The notes beneath the pieces are model-generated. The model was given only the letters and a program-made list of their open reading frames with translations, was not told the DNA's origin and did not search any database. A stretch of 64,000 nt of DNA from Trebouxia sp. TZW2008 (lineage: Eukaryota > Chlorophyta > Trebouxiophyceae > Trebouxiales > Trebouxiaceae). The DNA lies in the NCBI GenBank assembly GCA_002118135.1, contig BDIU01000128.1, positions 521-64,520 of the forward strand. The letters are read 5' to 3'. Made by a program: the position numbers and the translations under genes. Below are positions 35,501 through 46,797 of the stretch, one piece after another. Positions within the stretch are counted from its first letter, which is position 1. Each line of letters opens with the position of its first letter.

Positions 35501-38487
35501 GAAACAAGCAAGAGGAAATCATGAAGCAAACATGCCTGCTGTGACTTCATGCACTGTAGCTGGCTGCTGCCCCACCGCAGCATCAAAGGACCCCGCCTTG
35601 ACCAAGCGTGTGTCCACACACATTGGCAGAATCTCACACAGAGAAGCACGAAGTGACTTGCCTGCTGTGACCTGATGCACTGTGACTGGCTACTTGTTTG
35701 ACCATGCATCCAAACATACTGTCATCATCAGAACACAGAGAAAAGCATATAGAGGACATGTCTGCTGTGACTTCATGCACTGCAGCTGGTTGCTGCCCCA
35801 CAGCAGCAGCACAGGACACTTCCCTGTCTAAGCGCTTGAACACACATGCTGTCAAGCTTGATCCCTGTCTGGACAAGTACCCTCACATGCTGTCATCATC
35901 ACTAGGAGAAGGACATCAATATAGGTATGAAGAAAACATGCCTGCTGTGACTTCATGCACTGTAGCTGGTTGCTGCCCCACAGCAGCATCAAAAGGATCC
36001 TCCTTGTCCGAGCGTGTGTCCACACACCGCAGCACAGTCCCCAAAGACACAACACGCTCCAATCCTGAGCTGATTAGGGTTGAGCTCTTCTGCCGTTTGG
36101 CAGAACCTGCCTTGGAGGCTGAATCAACAGCACTTTGGGCATCCCTGTCCCTCTTACTTTTGCCTGCATCAAAACATTTCACTGTTACTTACTATTGTCA
36201 CTGTTATCAAAGGACTATGACCAGGTTCCTCCCGTCACTGCTGCTTTGGTAAAAAGGGCAACGATTTTTTGCTTACATGGAAAGTTGCTTATGTGAAGCG
36301 GGTGCTGGCTATCTGCAGTGCCTGCTTGAAATGGTAGCTGAAGACCACGTATGCAAATGGCATACAGAGGCAGCATAGTGCAAACTGTGGTGTCCTATTC
36401 AAATTTATTCACTCCAGGGTCAGTGGGCCCATCCAAACTTATCCCACTCCAGGATCAATGGCCCACCAACCATGCTGTGCCATGCAAAATGGACAGCACA
36501 ATACCACGACGACAAATTGACTGTGATGTCCTGTCGAGACATATTGACTCCAGATTTGCTCCCACTCCAGGGTCAATGACCCTTCGATCATGCTGTGCCA
36601 TGCCAAAAGGACAGCACAAGCACCATGCTGACAGACTGAACTGTGATTGCCCATTGAGACTTGTTCACTCCAGGGTCATGCCAAATGGACAGCGCATGCC
36701 TAGTGATGATAAATGATTGAAGATGACGTATGATTGTATCCACATGGGCAACACAGGCATTGCAACAACATTGTCCAGACAGAGACTTGAATTTGCATGC
36801 CTGATGACTGCTTTGATGCTGCTGAGCATGATCTCAGACTGTGCTATGATGTCAGTCAGGTTGCCTAGCAGCAAGGCACAAACTGAGATCATGCTTGGCA
36901 AGAACAAAGCACTTTGCAGACACGCTGTGACACATACCCTTGCCAGGAGGACCCTGAGTGAATGTCCAGATGCTTACTCTTACTAGGCACCAATCATGAC
37001 ACATGCAAAAAAGACTTTTGAGATATGCACATACGTATGACTTGCATACTTTGCTGCATATACACACAAAGGCAATCACAAAAGCCACACCATATGGTCA
37101 AAACTGGATCAAGATGAAGTGTGCATCGTTGTCCAAACAGTCTTGGAGGTCCTGGCACAGATCTACACTTTCTTTTGATTTCCTCAACCAGTGCTGTGGA
37201 GAGCAACAACCAACAGGCCAATAATCAACAGAGCAAAGTGATTTTGCTGACCTGCTGAGTCAGCTGACTTGTCTGAATCTGAACTGGACTGTCGTGAGTA
37301 CCCATGTTGCTCATGTCTGAGTGACTGTGCTTCTGCAGCCTCAAAAGGGCTAGGGTTGACTTGACACTGACCACTCTGCTGCACTTGTGCTGACGCATCC
37401 CTTGATGCCTCGTCTTTGTCTACACCTCTGTCTACACCTGTGGCCGCAGTTGAAGTAGACACAGAAGGGCTGTTTGCAGTGGGAGGGCTGTTGGCACGTG
37501 GCGGCCCTGCCCTCTCGCTGACTAACCCATGACTGTCATGTACTGAGCCTGCTCTGTCAGAGGGAGACGCAGGACACTGGGCAGAGGAATGTGACTCAGA
37601 CGCTGACTTTGGACGCTGCCCATTTTGCACAACACGTACTGTGTCAAAAGGCTTCTGCAGGCTACGCATTTCTGCTAATGACTTAGCTGCTGAGTGTGCT
37701 GAGGACCCGTTTGAACGGCCATTCTTGGACTTGAGAACATGCAGCTTTGGTGAGTCCTGCTGACCAACGGAGCTGTGCACAAGCCTTCTGGAACTGAGCG
37801 ACGGCCCTGAATGCAACTTTATTCCCTGGTGTTCTGCAGGCTGGGGAAGGCTGCTTTGCACTGAGCTGGGCTGAAGCACAATGGTGGTTGTGGTAGGGAT
37901 GGACTGTGTCTCAGAGGAGCGCTTGATGGTAATTACTGGAACTGAGGTGCGTGACGCTGCATCCCCAAGCTGAGAATCTGCTCTTTGTACATGAAGCTCT
38001 GTTGAAGATGGTATACTGCCTACAGGTTTGCATGATCAGTCAGCGAAAAAGGACATGCAAGCCAGTGACGTGGTTGACCAAACTGACAATGCCATCTGCC
38101 AGTTGGCCAAGCAAAGTTGCAGGCAGATGATGCATAAAGGATGTTAAACAAAGTCTGCAGCAGGTGAGCAGGCACTTCCGGACCTTGCTTTGGGCTGCCC
38201 TTTGGCGAATTGCTGCTCTTCGCCTCCACGATGTGCTGGAAGTCTAGCAGGCGAAGAGCAGCCGCGGTCGCGACAGCCGGTCCTTGCTTGTTGCAAAGAT
38301 CGACTGCACGCTGTAAGCTCTCCGGCAAACCACTACTGTTCCAATCGCTGTCCTTACGAGCGACGTCGACGGCTTCATTCAAAAGTCCGCTGACGACGTG
38401 CTTGTCCAGTCGCTTGGTCGGCAAATCCTGCTCAGCGCTTGGTGTGCCTTGCAGCTGCCTCACAAGGTCATACCAGGGGGGAGCCAT
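32587..38487 (-). CDS. SPOC-domain protein
   Basis: Five exons in transcript order: 38487-38088, 38019-37252, 36163-35942, 34368-34111, 33188-32587 (2250 nt, 749 aa, phases consistent). The C-terminal ~110 residues fit a SPOC domain: TTLWSGKVKHK, VELFYMTALIP, L-P-P-T-L-F-V, FVMRCRLDFL, VVAICKL and a closing VPYYDKHRALHVVGFML. SPOC proteins (Spen, FPA, DIDO/PHF3 families) act in transcription, RNA 3'-end processing or binding of phosphorylated polymerase II tails. No RRM, PHD or TFIIS-M domain is visible here. The N-terminal ~130 residues (MAPPWYDLVRQL onward) look helical; the middle is Ser/Gln-rich and disordered with a basic patch (KSKRDRD). The donor of the third exon reads GC (35941-35940), a probable GC-AG intron. 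Exon 1's donor GTCAGT is modest. Confidence 0.65.
34985..35245 (-). repeat. ~66-bp tandem repeat, four units
   Basis: Four units of about 66 bp share AACTGTCAG.TCCTACC, GAGGTCCAG.CATGAGATTG and TCACACA.ATGCCGAGCAC. On the - strand each reads ATGACAATCTCATGG-type sequence ending in a CAG or CGG-GTAGGA potential donor. They lie in a SPOC gene intron and may be echoes of an exon I could not place. Confidence 0.85.
35277..36010 (-). repeat. Echoes of SPOC exon 3 end (five copies beyond the real one)
   Basis: The real exon end on the - strand (GGGGCAGCAACCAGCTACAG, TGCATGAAGTCACAGCAG) at ~36000-35942 is repeated at about 35830-35757, 35695-35655, 35615-35530, 35455-35389 and 35345-35277. The sequence after the GCAG end is GCATGT, ACATGT, GCAAGT, GCATGT, ACCTGT and GCATGC in turn. 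This suggests the original donor was GC type. Flanking TGTCCACACAC-like sequence is copied too. Confidence 0.88.
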
Positions 38488-39570
38488 TAACTGGCGCAAA
38501 GCTGCTTCGCAATATTGGACACGAACTGTTACTTGGAAATTTCAGCCGCAGCAAATAAGCTGCCGTGGGCGCCAGGTTTGTTCCCGACGCTTGAACCTCA
38601 AGTCGCACTCTGCCAGAATCTGCTTATATTACGCGAAGCTGCACGACGCGCATGAAGGCGCCGCTCCACCAGAGTCGCAGTACTGACAGCAAAGGCAGGC
38701 AAGCGCGCAAAAATTTGCGCAAGGCACCATGCGTATGAGGTAGCGCTCATGTAAGCTTGAGGCCATTGTTGCCGTTGTAGCTGCTGGCTGCATCTTCAGA
38801 AGCTGCCGACAACTACAGGGAAGCCGCCCCCACGGCTTTACGGGACGCACCTCGTAGCTACGGGAATGTGGGATTTGACGCAAATCATTAAACTTTCTGA
38901 TGCAACAGCGCTTGAGACTCGATGGTCACTTTGAGCATGGGAATCCTGACGCAATGCAACGCACGATTTAAGGCAAAGCATGCAACCAATCCTGCATGCA
39001 ATCGCTGTTGCATCAAGATTGCATATACACTTAGTTAAAGCATGTACATTTAGCTAGGCAATGCGCATGCTTGCCATGCACGGTATCGCCGCAATGGTCA
39101 ATGTGGCATGAATCTCTTCAAGCGCGGGCATAAAAGTGTGTCTTTCGATGCAACAGCGCATGCATGCAGGATTGGTCGGATTAGATTGCCGGACTGAATT
39201 CTTGGCCATTAACTTTGTGGCGCTTTCCCTGTGATGCATAGAGCACACAGGAACCTGTTACAATTGCTGAAATCTTGACCATGACATCATAAATGCTGCC
39301 TTCTTTGATTGCAAACCGTTTTACTGTGGCTTGTACAAGGATTTACGCATGCTGCGCACGTATAATCAACTCACGGCAAGGGTCAGTGCAGTGCAAAGAC
39401 ACGCCAACAGGCCAAGCCCCTGTGCTCTGCTGTCCAGAACATTTGACCAGATATCGTCAAAGCAGCAGCTGTACATAGACATAAAGGTGTGAAAAAAAAT
39501 GCAAGGCCGCAGACCGAACTGACCTGTTTATTCAATGTCGACTTTGGCAAGGGGAAATCGTGTCTAGCAG
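38488..39570. other. Intergenic
   Basis: Upstream flank of the SPOC gene and 3' flank of the histidine phosphatase gene. I see no convincing exon. GCATGC-rich sequence recurs around 38980-39160. Confidence 0.4.
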
Positions 39571-42500
39571 TCACAAAGCGTGTGCCCCATTTGGAAGGGT
39601 GGATGTGCCACACATTTCGTCTGTACACCCTTGTATGATGTTTTTCGACTCCTCTGTCAGCCGATATAAAGATTTTGTGTGAATCCATGAGACAGGGCCC
39701 CCAGAACGTGCTGCATTGTCATCCGGAATGCGTTCCAGAATCAATGGCTGCAGTTAAAAAGCGTATAACTCGGATCATATTGCAGACATCTGTATATGCG
39801 TGGAGCACCATTCACAACACACAGTTATGAGACACAGTTGCAAGGCTCATGAGCAAAGCACGAAACGTCTAGCCTTGCACAAACAAGAGGCTTTATGTTT
39901 GCATGAAGCCCACTGCCTCTGAGTGATGCAAGACATGGCTGAATGCAGAAAGCTTCATGATCATATGCGTGTTAGTGACTGCATCAACCATCACGCTCAC
40001 CTCAGCATTTGGAGGGTTGTAGACATTCATGAACTGGTCAACTGTCCAGTGGAACCATCTCATGAGGAATACTCTCAATGCCAGGCCGTGTGTGAGCAGC
40101 ACCAAGGATGTGTTATCCCTGAAACGGCCTGCATTGATGTCCCTGATCATGTGATCCTCAAAGATGGTCATTCTGTCATACACATCCGCCCTGCATGCAA
40201 AACGTCACGTGTCAATCATTGATGCTCACATCTTTGATGGCTGTTTTTAGGATGTTGGCACTTTCCTTCTCTAGCACACATGTGTTGCAGAGCTGATTGC
40301 TTGAGGGAAAGACATGACAAGCTAGCATGCCTGCACACACGCTATTTTGCACTGCATTGCACGCAGACACACTTGATCACAGGCAAATTTGTAAAACAGG
40401 ATCACAACACAACGAGCTGTTGGACAAAGGAGCTTTTGATCGTCCAAAGGCTTGCCGCAGTCAACATATGCTGCTGAGCCATGCATCCGCAAGCAGCATA
40501 TAATGTTTGCATCTTAGCTCGTAACATGCTACAAGCAGTATGCACACGTAGACTGCCAACCAGGAGCCAGTGGCAGACATACTGTGTGACAAGGAACAAC
40601 TTGATAACATGCAGCAAGCACCACTTACCCAGACTCTCCGTTGGGAAACCGGTAAAAGAAGCGACCAAAACGCAGCCTTTCCGCCTTCTCTCGCTGTTTC
40701 CCCTCTGCATCCTACAAGAAGGCAGGCATCAACATCAGGCCACTGCAGTGAATGCGAATGAGCAGGCACAAGGATGTCAAGCCTACATGCTGTCAAAAGG
40801 CTGCTCTCTGAAACGTGTTTCAACTTGAAATGCCCTTCAGCCGATCAAGCAGAAACGGTATGCTATGCAGAAACAACAGGACAGGCCTGAGACTTGCCAA
40901 AGTCCTGCTCCCTAAGCTGTGCATTTCTTGCACCCTTCCAACCACTCAGACAAGAGCACGATGCTATGCAGACACAGCAGGACAGACCTAGTCAGGCCAA
41001 GTCAGCAGCTGTACACACACGACAGGACAGACCTGATCAGACAAGAGCAGCGTGCTATGCAGACACAGCAATACGGACCTGGAAGTTGCCAAAATCCTGC
41101 TCTCTAAGCTGCACTTCTTCTTGCACTCCCTTCAATTGGTCTGGAGAGAAGCAGTTGCTGACGCTGTCATGTGTTTGGCGAGAGCGCTTGTAGGGGGAAG
41201 TGTAGAAGAACAGATGGTACGGCTGACCATCGCTGTCCATTTCCTCTTTGATCTTCTGGCCTGCTTGCTCTGCTTGTTGCATTCCTCTCAACGTCTGCAG
41301 CACACAACCAACACATCAGGTGATACTCTTGAGAGGAGATACTGCGAAGGAACAGCAGGCAATTTGTCTGGCTTCAGCATTTGGCCTGCTTGCTCTTGTG
41401 TTGCACTCCCCTGAGAGTCTGCAGCACACATGCTTGAGATCACCTTTTGAGGCAAGGGTGCCCTCGATTTGCTGTTACCAGCAGGTGCTATGGCTTACTT
41501 TTGCCAGTCAAGCTTGCTTGCAGGTCTGCATGTCTATGAGAGCCGAAAGTCAGGCAATCAACAATCCAATGTGCTGCAAGTTTGAGGCAATTAGTCCAGA
41601 ATCCTGCTGTGGCTTGCGCCCCTCATGCGGTCTCGGCCCACTACCCAGGCTGGCGGAGTGTTTGAGCTGCCTTGCTGTAGATGTGTGCGACAACGTCGGT
41701 CACAACATTGCTGCCACAGATATGCAAGGAACTAAGAACAACAAAGCTTGAAGCACACCAGAAGGTAAAGGACCACAAGATACTGGGGGCTGTTTGAGCT
41801 GCCTTGCCGTATATATGTGCAGCAGTGTCAGTCACAGCATTACTTCCACAGATATACAAAGAGGCATGAAGCAAAACAGAAGACAAAAGACCACAACTTG
41901 CCATGCAATTTGTGATCCTGTGTTTCCTGGTGTGCTGAATGCTGTACTAAGTAAACGGATGCTGTACAAGTAAAGTTTTCCGGTTACACAGCTGTGACAG
42001 CAGAGCCTGAGCCTGTCGATCTTATGCGTCTAACCCCACTATCCAAAATGGCAAAATGTTTCAGCTGCCTTGCTGTAGCTGTGTGCAGCATTGTCAGTCA
42101 CAGCATTGCTGCCACAGATATGCAACGACTTGAGAACAACAAAACATGAAGCACACCAGGACTTTAAAGACCACAATTTGTCATGCATAATGTGATCCTG
42201 TCTCTTCTGGTGTGCTTGATGCTTGACTGTCTTCGAGGCCTTGCATGTGTGTGATAGCAGAGGGTAAGAGTGTCTGCCTTATGTATGCACCTGACAGACT
42301 GTTTTTGCAAGTGCGCAAGCGCAAAGAGTTGATAGCAACAAAGCATGAAGCACAATAGGAGGTCAAGAGTCAACTTGCCACGTGTTTTGTTGATCTTGTC
42401 TCTCCTGGTGTGCTTCATGCTTTACTGTGGTGTTTCCTCTTTGCACATCTGTGGCAGCAGAGCCTGATGTTGTCTGCTTTATAAGTCAAAACCCACTGCT

Positions 42501-45500
42501 GATTGGCGGAATGTTTGAGTTGCCTAGCTGTAGACATGTGCAGCAATGTCAGTTACGGCATTGCTGCCACTGATATGCACAGGCAAGAGCAGCAAAGCAT
42601 GAAGCACAACAGGCTGTCCAGGATCACAATGTGCAATGCATGTTGTGATCCTGTATCTCCTGGCATGCTTGGTGATGCTTGACTGTGGTGTTTCCTCTTT
42701 GCATATATATGGCAGCAGAGCCTGAGGCTGTCTGCTTTTTCAGTCTAATAATAATCAATGCGTACACTTCCAGTACATGTGCTATGGCTTAGTCTAAGCC
42801 CACTACCAATTGGGGAAATGTTTGAGCTGCCTTGCTGTAGATGTGTGCAGCAACATCAGTCGCAGCGTTGCTGCCACAGATATGCCAAGACGTAGTAACA
42901 AGAAAGCATGAAGCAGACCAGGAAATCAAAGATCACAGCTTGCCATGATTTGAGATCCTGTCACTCCTGGTCTGCTTCATGCTGTACTGCTCGTTGCACG
43001 TCTGTGGCAGCAGAGCCTGAGGCTGTCTGCTTTGTCAGTCTAGACCCACTATCCAGATTGGCGGAATGTTTCAGCTGCCGTGCTGTAGATGTGTGCAGCC
43101 ATGTCAGTCACAGCATGGCTGCCACAGATATGCAAAGAAGTTAGAATAACAAAGCATGAAGCACAACAGGAGGCAAAAGTCAACAATCTGCAATGCATTT
43201 GATGGACTTGTCTCTCCTGCTGTGCTTGATGCTTCATGATGTTTTATTCTTTGCATGTGTGTGGCAGCACAAAGACAGGATGTTTCAGCTGCCTTGTTAA
43301 AATTATTCTCTCTCTCTCTTTGCTGTAGATGTGTGCAGCATGATTGGTCACAAAATTGCCGCCACAGATATGCAAAATATTAAGAACAACAAAGCATGAA
43401 GCAGACCAGAAGTTAAAAGTCCACAATCTGCAAGGCATCTTGTGTTCCTGTCTCTCCTGGTGTGCTAGATGCTTTACTGTGATGTTTCCCCTCTGCATGT
43501 CTGTGGCAGCAGCAGGTAAGGATGTTTGCATAATGAATTTGCCTGAAAAACTGGATTGCAAATGAAATGCAGCCCATAATTGCTGAGATGTCATTCAAGG
43601 CATGCTTTTCATGTATTCTGGAGCTCAGATGGCCTGTCAGGCTATCAAAGCAGAGTGTCAGCATTGACTATTCCAAAGAAGTGGGCCCTAGAGCTTTTAC
43701 AGTGCTTTCCACACAAGCTGCATCTTGCTACAAGACAGGGCTTGTGCCACACACACCTGGTGCCTTTGCAAGAGTGTGCACTCGATTTGTTACCAGGACA
43801 TTATGCACAAACAGATACGGTACTAATATGTATGCCAATGAAAGAGTTGTGCACTGACCAGAGGAACTTGAGGGTTTGGCACATAGGTGTTGTCAAGATA
43901 GTCTTTGCTGCTTGGCATGCAAAATGGCAAACGATACCGAACAGATGTGATGTCCATGGGCACATTTCACACGCAAATTCAAATACGGTGAAATTAAAGA
44001 ATCGTGATGAAGAGAATTGTGCACTGACCAATGGCACTTGAGGGTCTGGCACATAGGTATAGGCAAAGTTGTCTATGCTGCCTTCTGACTCAGCATGCTG
44101 GATTTGTGGCAGTGCACATGACATTAGAATGATATGACACTACAGCGCATTGCAAGGAAGAAGAGTTGTGCACTGACCAGTGGCACTTGAGGGTCTGGCA
44201 CATATGCACGATTATCAATGCTGATTGTTTGATATGCTGGCTTTGTGACGCTGCACACGATGCTGAACAAACATGATGTGCATGGGCATTTCACATGCAA
44301 TCAACATCCATCAGAACAAAGCAGTCCACAAGAAATAAGAAAGAGAGCTCCACACTGACCAGTGGCACTTGAGGATCTGGTACATAAGTGTAGGCAAAGT
44401 TGTCTATGTTGCCTTCTGACTCAGCGTGGCGCACCAGGATGATGCGGCGGGGCAGGATCCTGTGATCTCGGGGCGTTGCACCCCTGCAATGCAAACAACA
44501 ATCAGCCGTTTTGTACCTGTGTTTGGGGAGTGAGGCGGGGGGGGGGGGGGGGGTTTTTANNTGTGGGGGGGGGGGGGGGGGGGGGGGGGGGGAGGTTTCT
44601 ACAACAGCAGTCGGCTCCACAATGAAATCCTGTGATCTTGGGGCGTTGGACCTGTGCAATTACAGACACAAGTCAGCTCTTATTTCTGACATTTGTCTAA
44701 CTTGTAAGGACATGTCTCTGTCTTCTCCCTGACCAGGGATTAGCTTAACAAGTTGAGTCTGCCTTGAACCAGAAAACAAGATGTGACAGGCGTTGCACCT
44801 CAGCAACTACAAGAGCGAGTCATCTGTATTGTTTGCTTGCTGTCGTCTGTGGCAATAAGAATCAGCTTCGCAGCAGGATCCTGTGATCTTGGGCCTTGCA
44901 TCTCTGCAACTACAGCCACAAGTCAGCTTTTTTTTTAAGTTTTGACCAACTTTTCAGAACATGTCTCTGTCTTTTGTCTGACCAGAGACTAGCTTCACAG
45001 ATTGAGTTTGCCTTGAGCAAGTAAACGACATGTGCCACAGAATGACCCGGCGGGGCAGGATCCTGTGATCTTAAGGCGTCGCACCCCTGCAACCAAGAAA
45101 GCAGGTCAGTAAACAGATTAGCGCTTTGGTTCCATGGGGTGTGACGATAGAAACCAATGCCACAACGGGATCCTGCGGTTTGGCTAGGTCGCACCTCCAC
45201 ATGGCAGGACACAACTTGTCTGCGATACCGACATGTAACACCAGAAGTAGAATCCCTCCAGGGTGCAGTTGGCTATGACTGAATGAGACTTGGGACGTTG
45301 AGGTGGAGGACTTGGAGTTTGGGATCAGGCCAATTGCAAGAAAACAAAGCAAATCTTTGAGTATGCACTAGCAAAAGTGCAGGCCTTAAGAGCGCGAGAT
45401 TTGTGGATTGAAACAGGTTGCAGGGCTTAGATAGCTTACAAATTGGTGGAGTGATATCTGGCATCATAGCCACCAAGGTATCGCCTGTCTCCAATTGCAT

Positions 45501-46107
45501 TCCTCTGAACCTCAAAGGGCTTCACATCCTTGTTCCAGCCAGCTTTGATGGTCTCTGTCTGTGCAGACGGGTTTAGCGTCTTCTTCAGAGCGTGCATGTC
45601 TATCAGACTCCTGGCGTGCTCCAAGTCCTTCATCTGGTCTTGCAGCATCCTGGCTTGGTTTGTAACCAGCTCACTAAGCTTGCTGACATCGTCTTTGAGC
45701 TTTGAAAGCTCGCTGCTGTCTGTTGCGGACGCTTGCGAGCCGTTTGTGCTGGGTGCAATGGTTTCTTTGTTGGAATCAGGGCTGATGGGTGAGGCGCATG
45801 GCGTGTTCCTACTTGAGGAGTTGGAGTTGCCTGCTGTCGGCTGAGGAACACTGCTGCCTCCGCCAGCAAGGTCGCTGTCAGCGTTTCTGCCGCTGAAAGA
45901 GGTCACAGACACTCTCTGATGGACCTTGTCAAGCTTGGCCAAGTGTGCTGCTAAGCAAGTCCTGAACGCGTGGCCTGAAAAGGGCTGCATTTGCCGGTGC
46001 ACACGTGCGCATCTCCTCATACTGACTGATGCCCCGCAGACCGGCGCTTGAATACGCCGAAAGTCGCCTACTGCAGAAGGGATGCTGCAGGTGGCATGGC
46101 TGTACAT
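39571..46107 (-). CDS. AT74-type histidine phosphatase (phosphoglycerate mutase-like)
   Basis: Six exons: 46107-45440, 44483-44360, 41294-41079, 40711-40629, 40190-40001, 39747-39571 (1458 nt, 485 aa, phases consistent). The histidine phosphatase core is complete: RRIILVRHAESEGNID with the RHAE-type catalytic motif, DPQVPLT, LFFYTSPYKRSRQT, EEVQLREQDFGNFQ, FGRFFYRFPNGES, ADVYDR, and LVLLTHGLALRVFLM with the second catalytic His. This order matches the plant AT74 family. The first ~220 residues are an extension: Arg/Ser-rich with possible organelle presequence (Met at 46107, alternative in-frame Met at 46020), then Ser/Asn-rich, then a coiled coil (SKLKDDVSKLSELV). AT74-like enzymes have no settled substrate. 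Introns are very long, up to 3.1 kb, and filled with echoes. Confidence 0.82.
40850..41110 (-). repeat. Echo of phosphatase exon 3 end
   Basis: The real exon end and intron start around 41050-41125 (CTATGCAGACACAGCA, ACGGACCTGG, TTGCCAAAATCCTGCTCTCTAAGCTG) recur at about 40860-40950 and partly near 40963-41000. On the - strand these lie downstream of exon 3. Confidence 0.8.
41250..41432 (-). repeat. Echo of phosphatase exon 3 start
   Basis: The exon head plus acceptor at 41258-41300 (GGCCTGCTTGCTCTGC, TTGCATTCCTCTCAACGTCTGCAGCACAC) is copied at 41383-41432 as GGCCTGCTTGCTCTTG, GCACTCCCCTGAGAGTCTGCAGCACAC. On the - strand the copy is upstream of the real exon. Confidence 0.85.
41640..43530. 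repeat. ~8-copy degenerate array in phosphatase intron 2
   Basis: A block with core GCTGCCTTGCTGTAGATGTG, CAGCAATGTCAGTCACAGCA, TTGCTGCCACAGATATGCAA and AAGCATGAAGCACAACAGG repeats at about 41665, 41800, 42060, 42520, 42820, 43070, 43280 and 43450. Units range from ~130 to ~460 bp. I could not match the core to any placed exon, so its origin is open. Many small open frames here are repeat shadows. Confidence 0.85.
43850..44215 (-). repeat. Echoes of the catalytic phosphatase exon end
   Basis: The exon 2 end and donor (CACTGACCAGTGGCACTTGA, then GATCTGG.ACATA on the + strand at 44352-44390) recur at about 44172-44205, 44025-44085 and 43852-43900. They lie downstream on the - strand. One copy also keeps GCCTTCTGACTCAGCATG. 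Confidence 0.9.
44529..44594. repeat. Poly-G tract with two undetermined bases
   Basis: Runs of G at 44537-44553 and 44565-44592 flank TTTTTA and two N at 44560-44561. The run lies in phosphatase intron 1, between exon 2 and its first upstream echo. The Ns mark a sequencing or assembly uncertainty. On a single strand it could form a G-quadruplex. Confidence 0.95.
44620..45205 (-). repeat. Echoes of the catalytic phosphatase exon start
   Basis: The exon 2 head and acceptor (GCAGGATCCTGTGATCTCGG, GGCGTTGCACCCCTGCAA on the + strand at 44449-44490) recur at about 44625-44670, 44785-44815, 44873-44915, 45050-45095 and 45165-45205. They lie upstream on the - strand. One copy near 45050 still keeps CCGGCGGGGCAGGATCC. 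Confidence 0.9.
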
Positions 46108-46797
46108 CAGAGGCTCCAGACCAGGGCTGCCAAGCTTGGTGATACAACGCAGTCAATGGCAGGAGGACTTTCTGAGCAGAGAAATGGGGGTCTCGCTCCT
46201 GGCGGTCAAAGAAAGAAGCTTCTCTCCGCGACGACCGCGCGTTCAGATCACTCAAAAGCAGCCTAGGCCTGTGGATTGAGATGCACTAAGTCTGACAAGC
46301 GTCAAAATATAGCCTGGGGTCTAGCGCAGTGCAGCTGCTGGACGCCGCTGTGTATGATTGCGGCGTGGTCAGGGTCCTTTTCGGGGAAATTGCAACCTTG
46401 CAGTTGAACCAAAGCTGCAGCAGACGGAGCCCGTCAGACTTTTGTGACGGAGCCCGTACACGTTTCGCTTTTATGGTAAAGCTTGCGAAGCTCAGAAACG
46501 CTGCTAGTCCGGACCATTTCTATCTAGCGAAAGATCGTGAGATGCCCTTGCAGCTTCTGAAGACAAGTCTGCAGCTGCCAACTACTTGCAGACTTTGCCC
46601 CGTGCGTCAAGCTTTTGGGCCACACGCGATCACTACACAGTTCGCTGGGCTCAGAGCAACGCACAAACAGGTGATCTGTGTGAGCGGTGATGCTGCGCAC
46701 GCTCGCAGCGCGTGCTCGTGTTACTGCGACGATCCTGTTTGTTGCCTCTCACGACAAGCCCGTTTGACCCAGACGTGTCCAGGCCGACCACTGATGC
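46108..46797. promoter_or_regulatory. Shared head-to-head promoter region
   Basis: About 690 bp separate the start of the - strand phosphatase (46107) and the first start of the + strand aminopeptidase (46798). Both 5' UTRs and promoters must fit here, so a bidirectional promoter is possible. I see no clear TATA box. Confidence 0.45.

Noticed and set aside
41640..43530. CRISPR-like regular repeat array
   Set aside because: Units vary from ~130 to ~460 bp, are degenerate, and lie in a eukaryotic intron; there are no short identical repeats with unique spacers and no cas genes.
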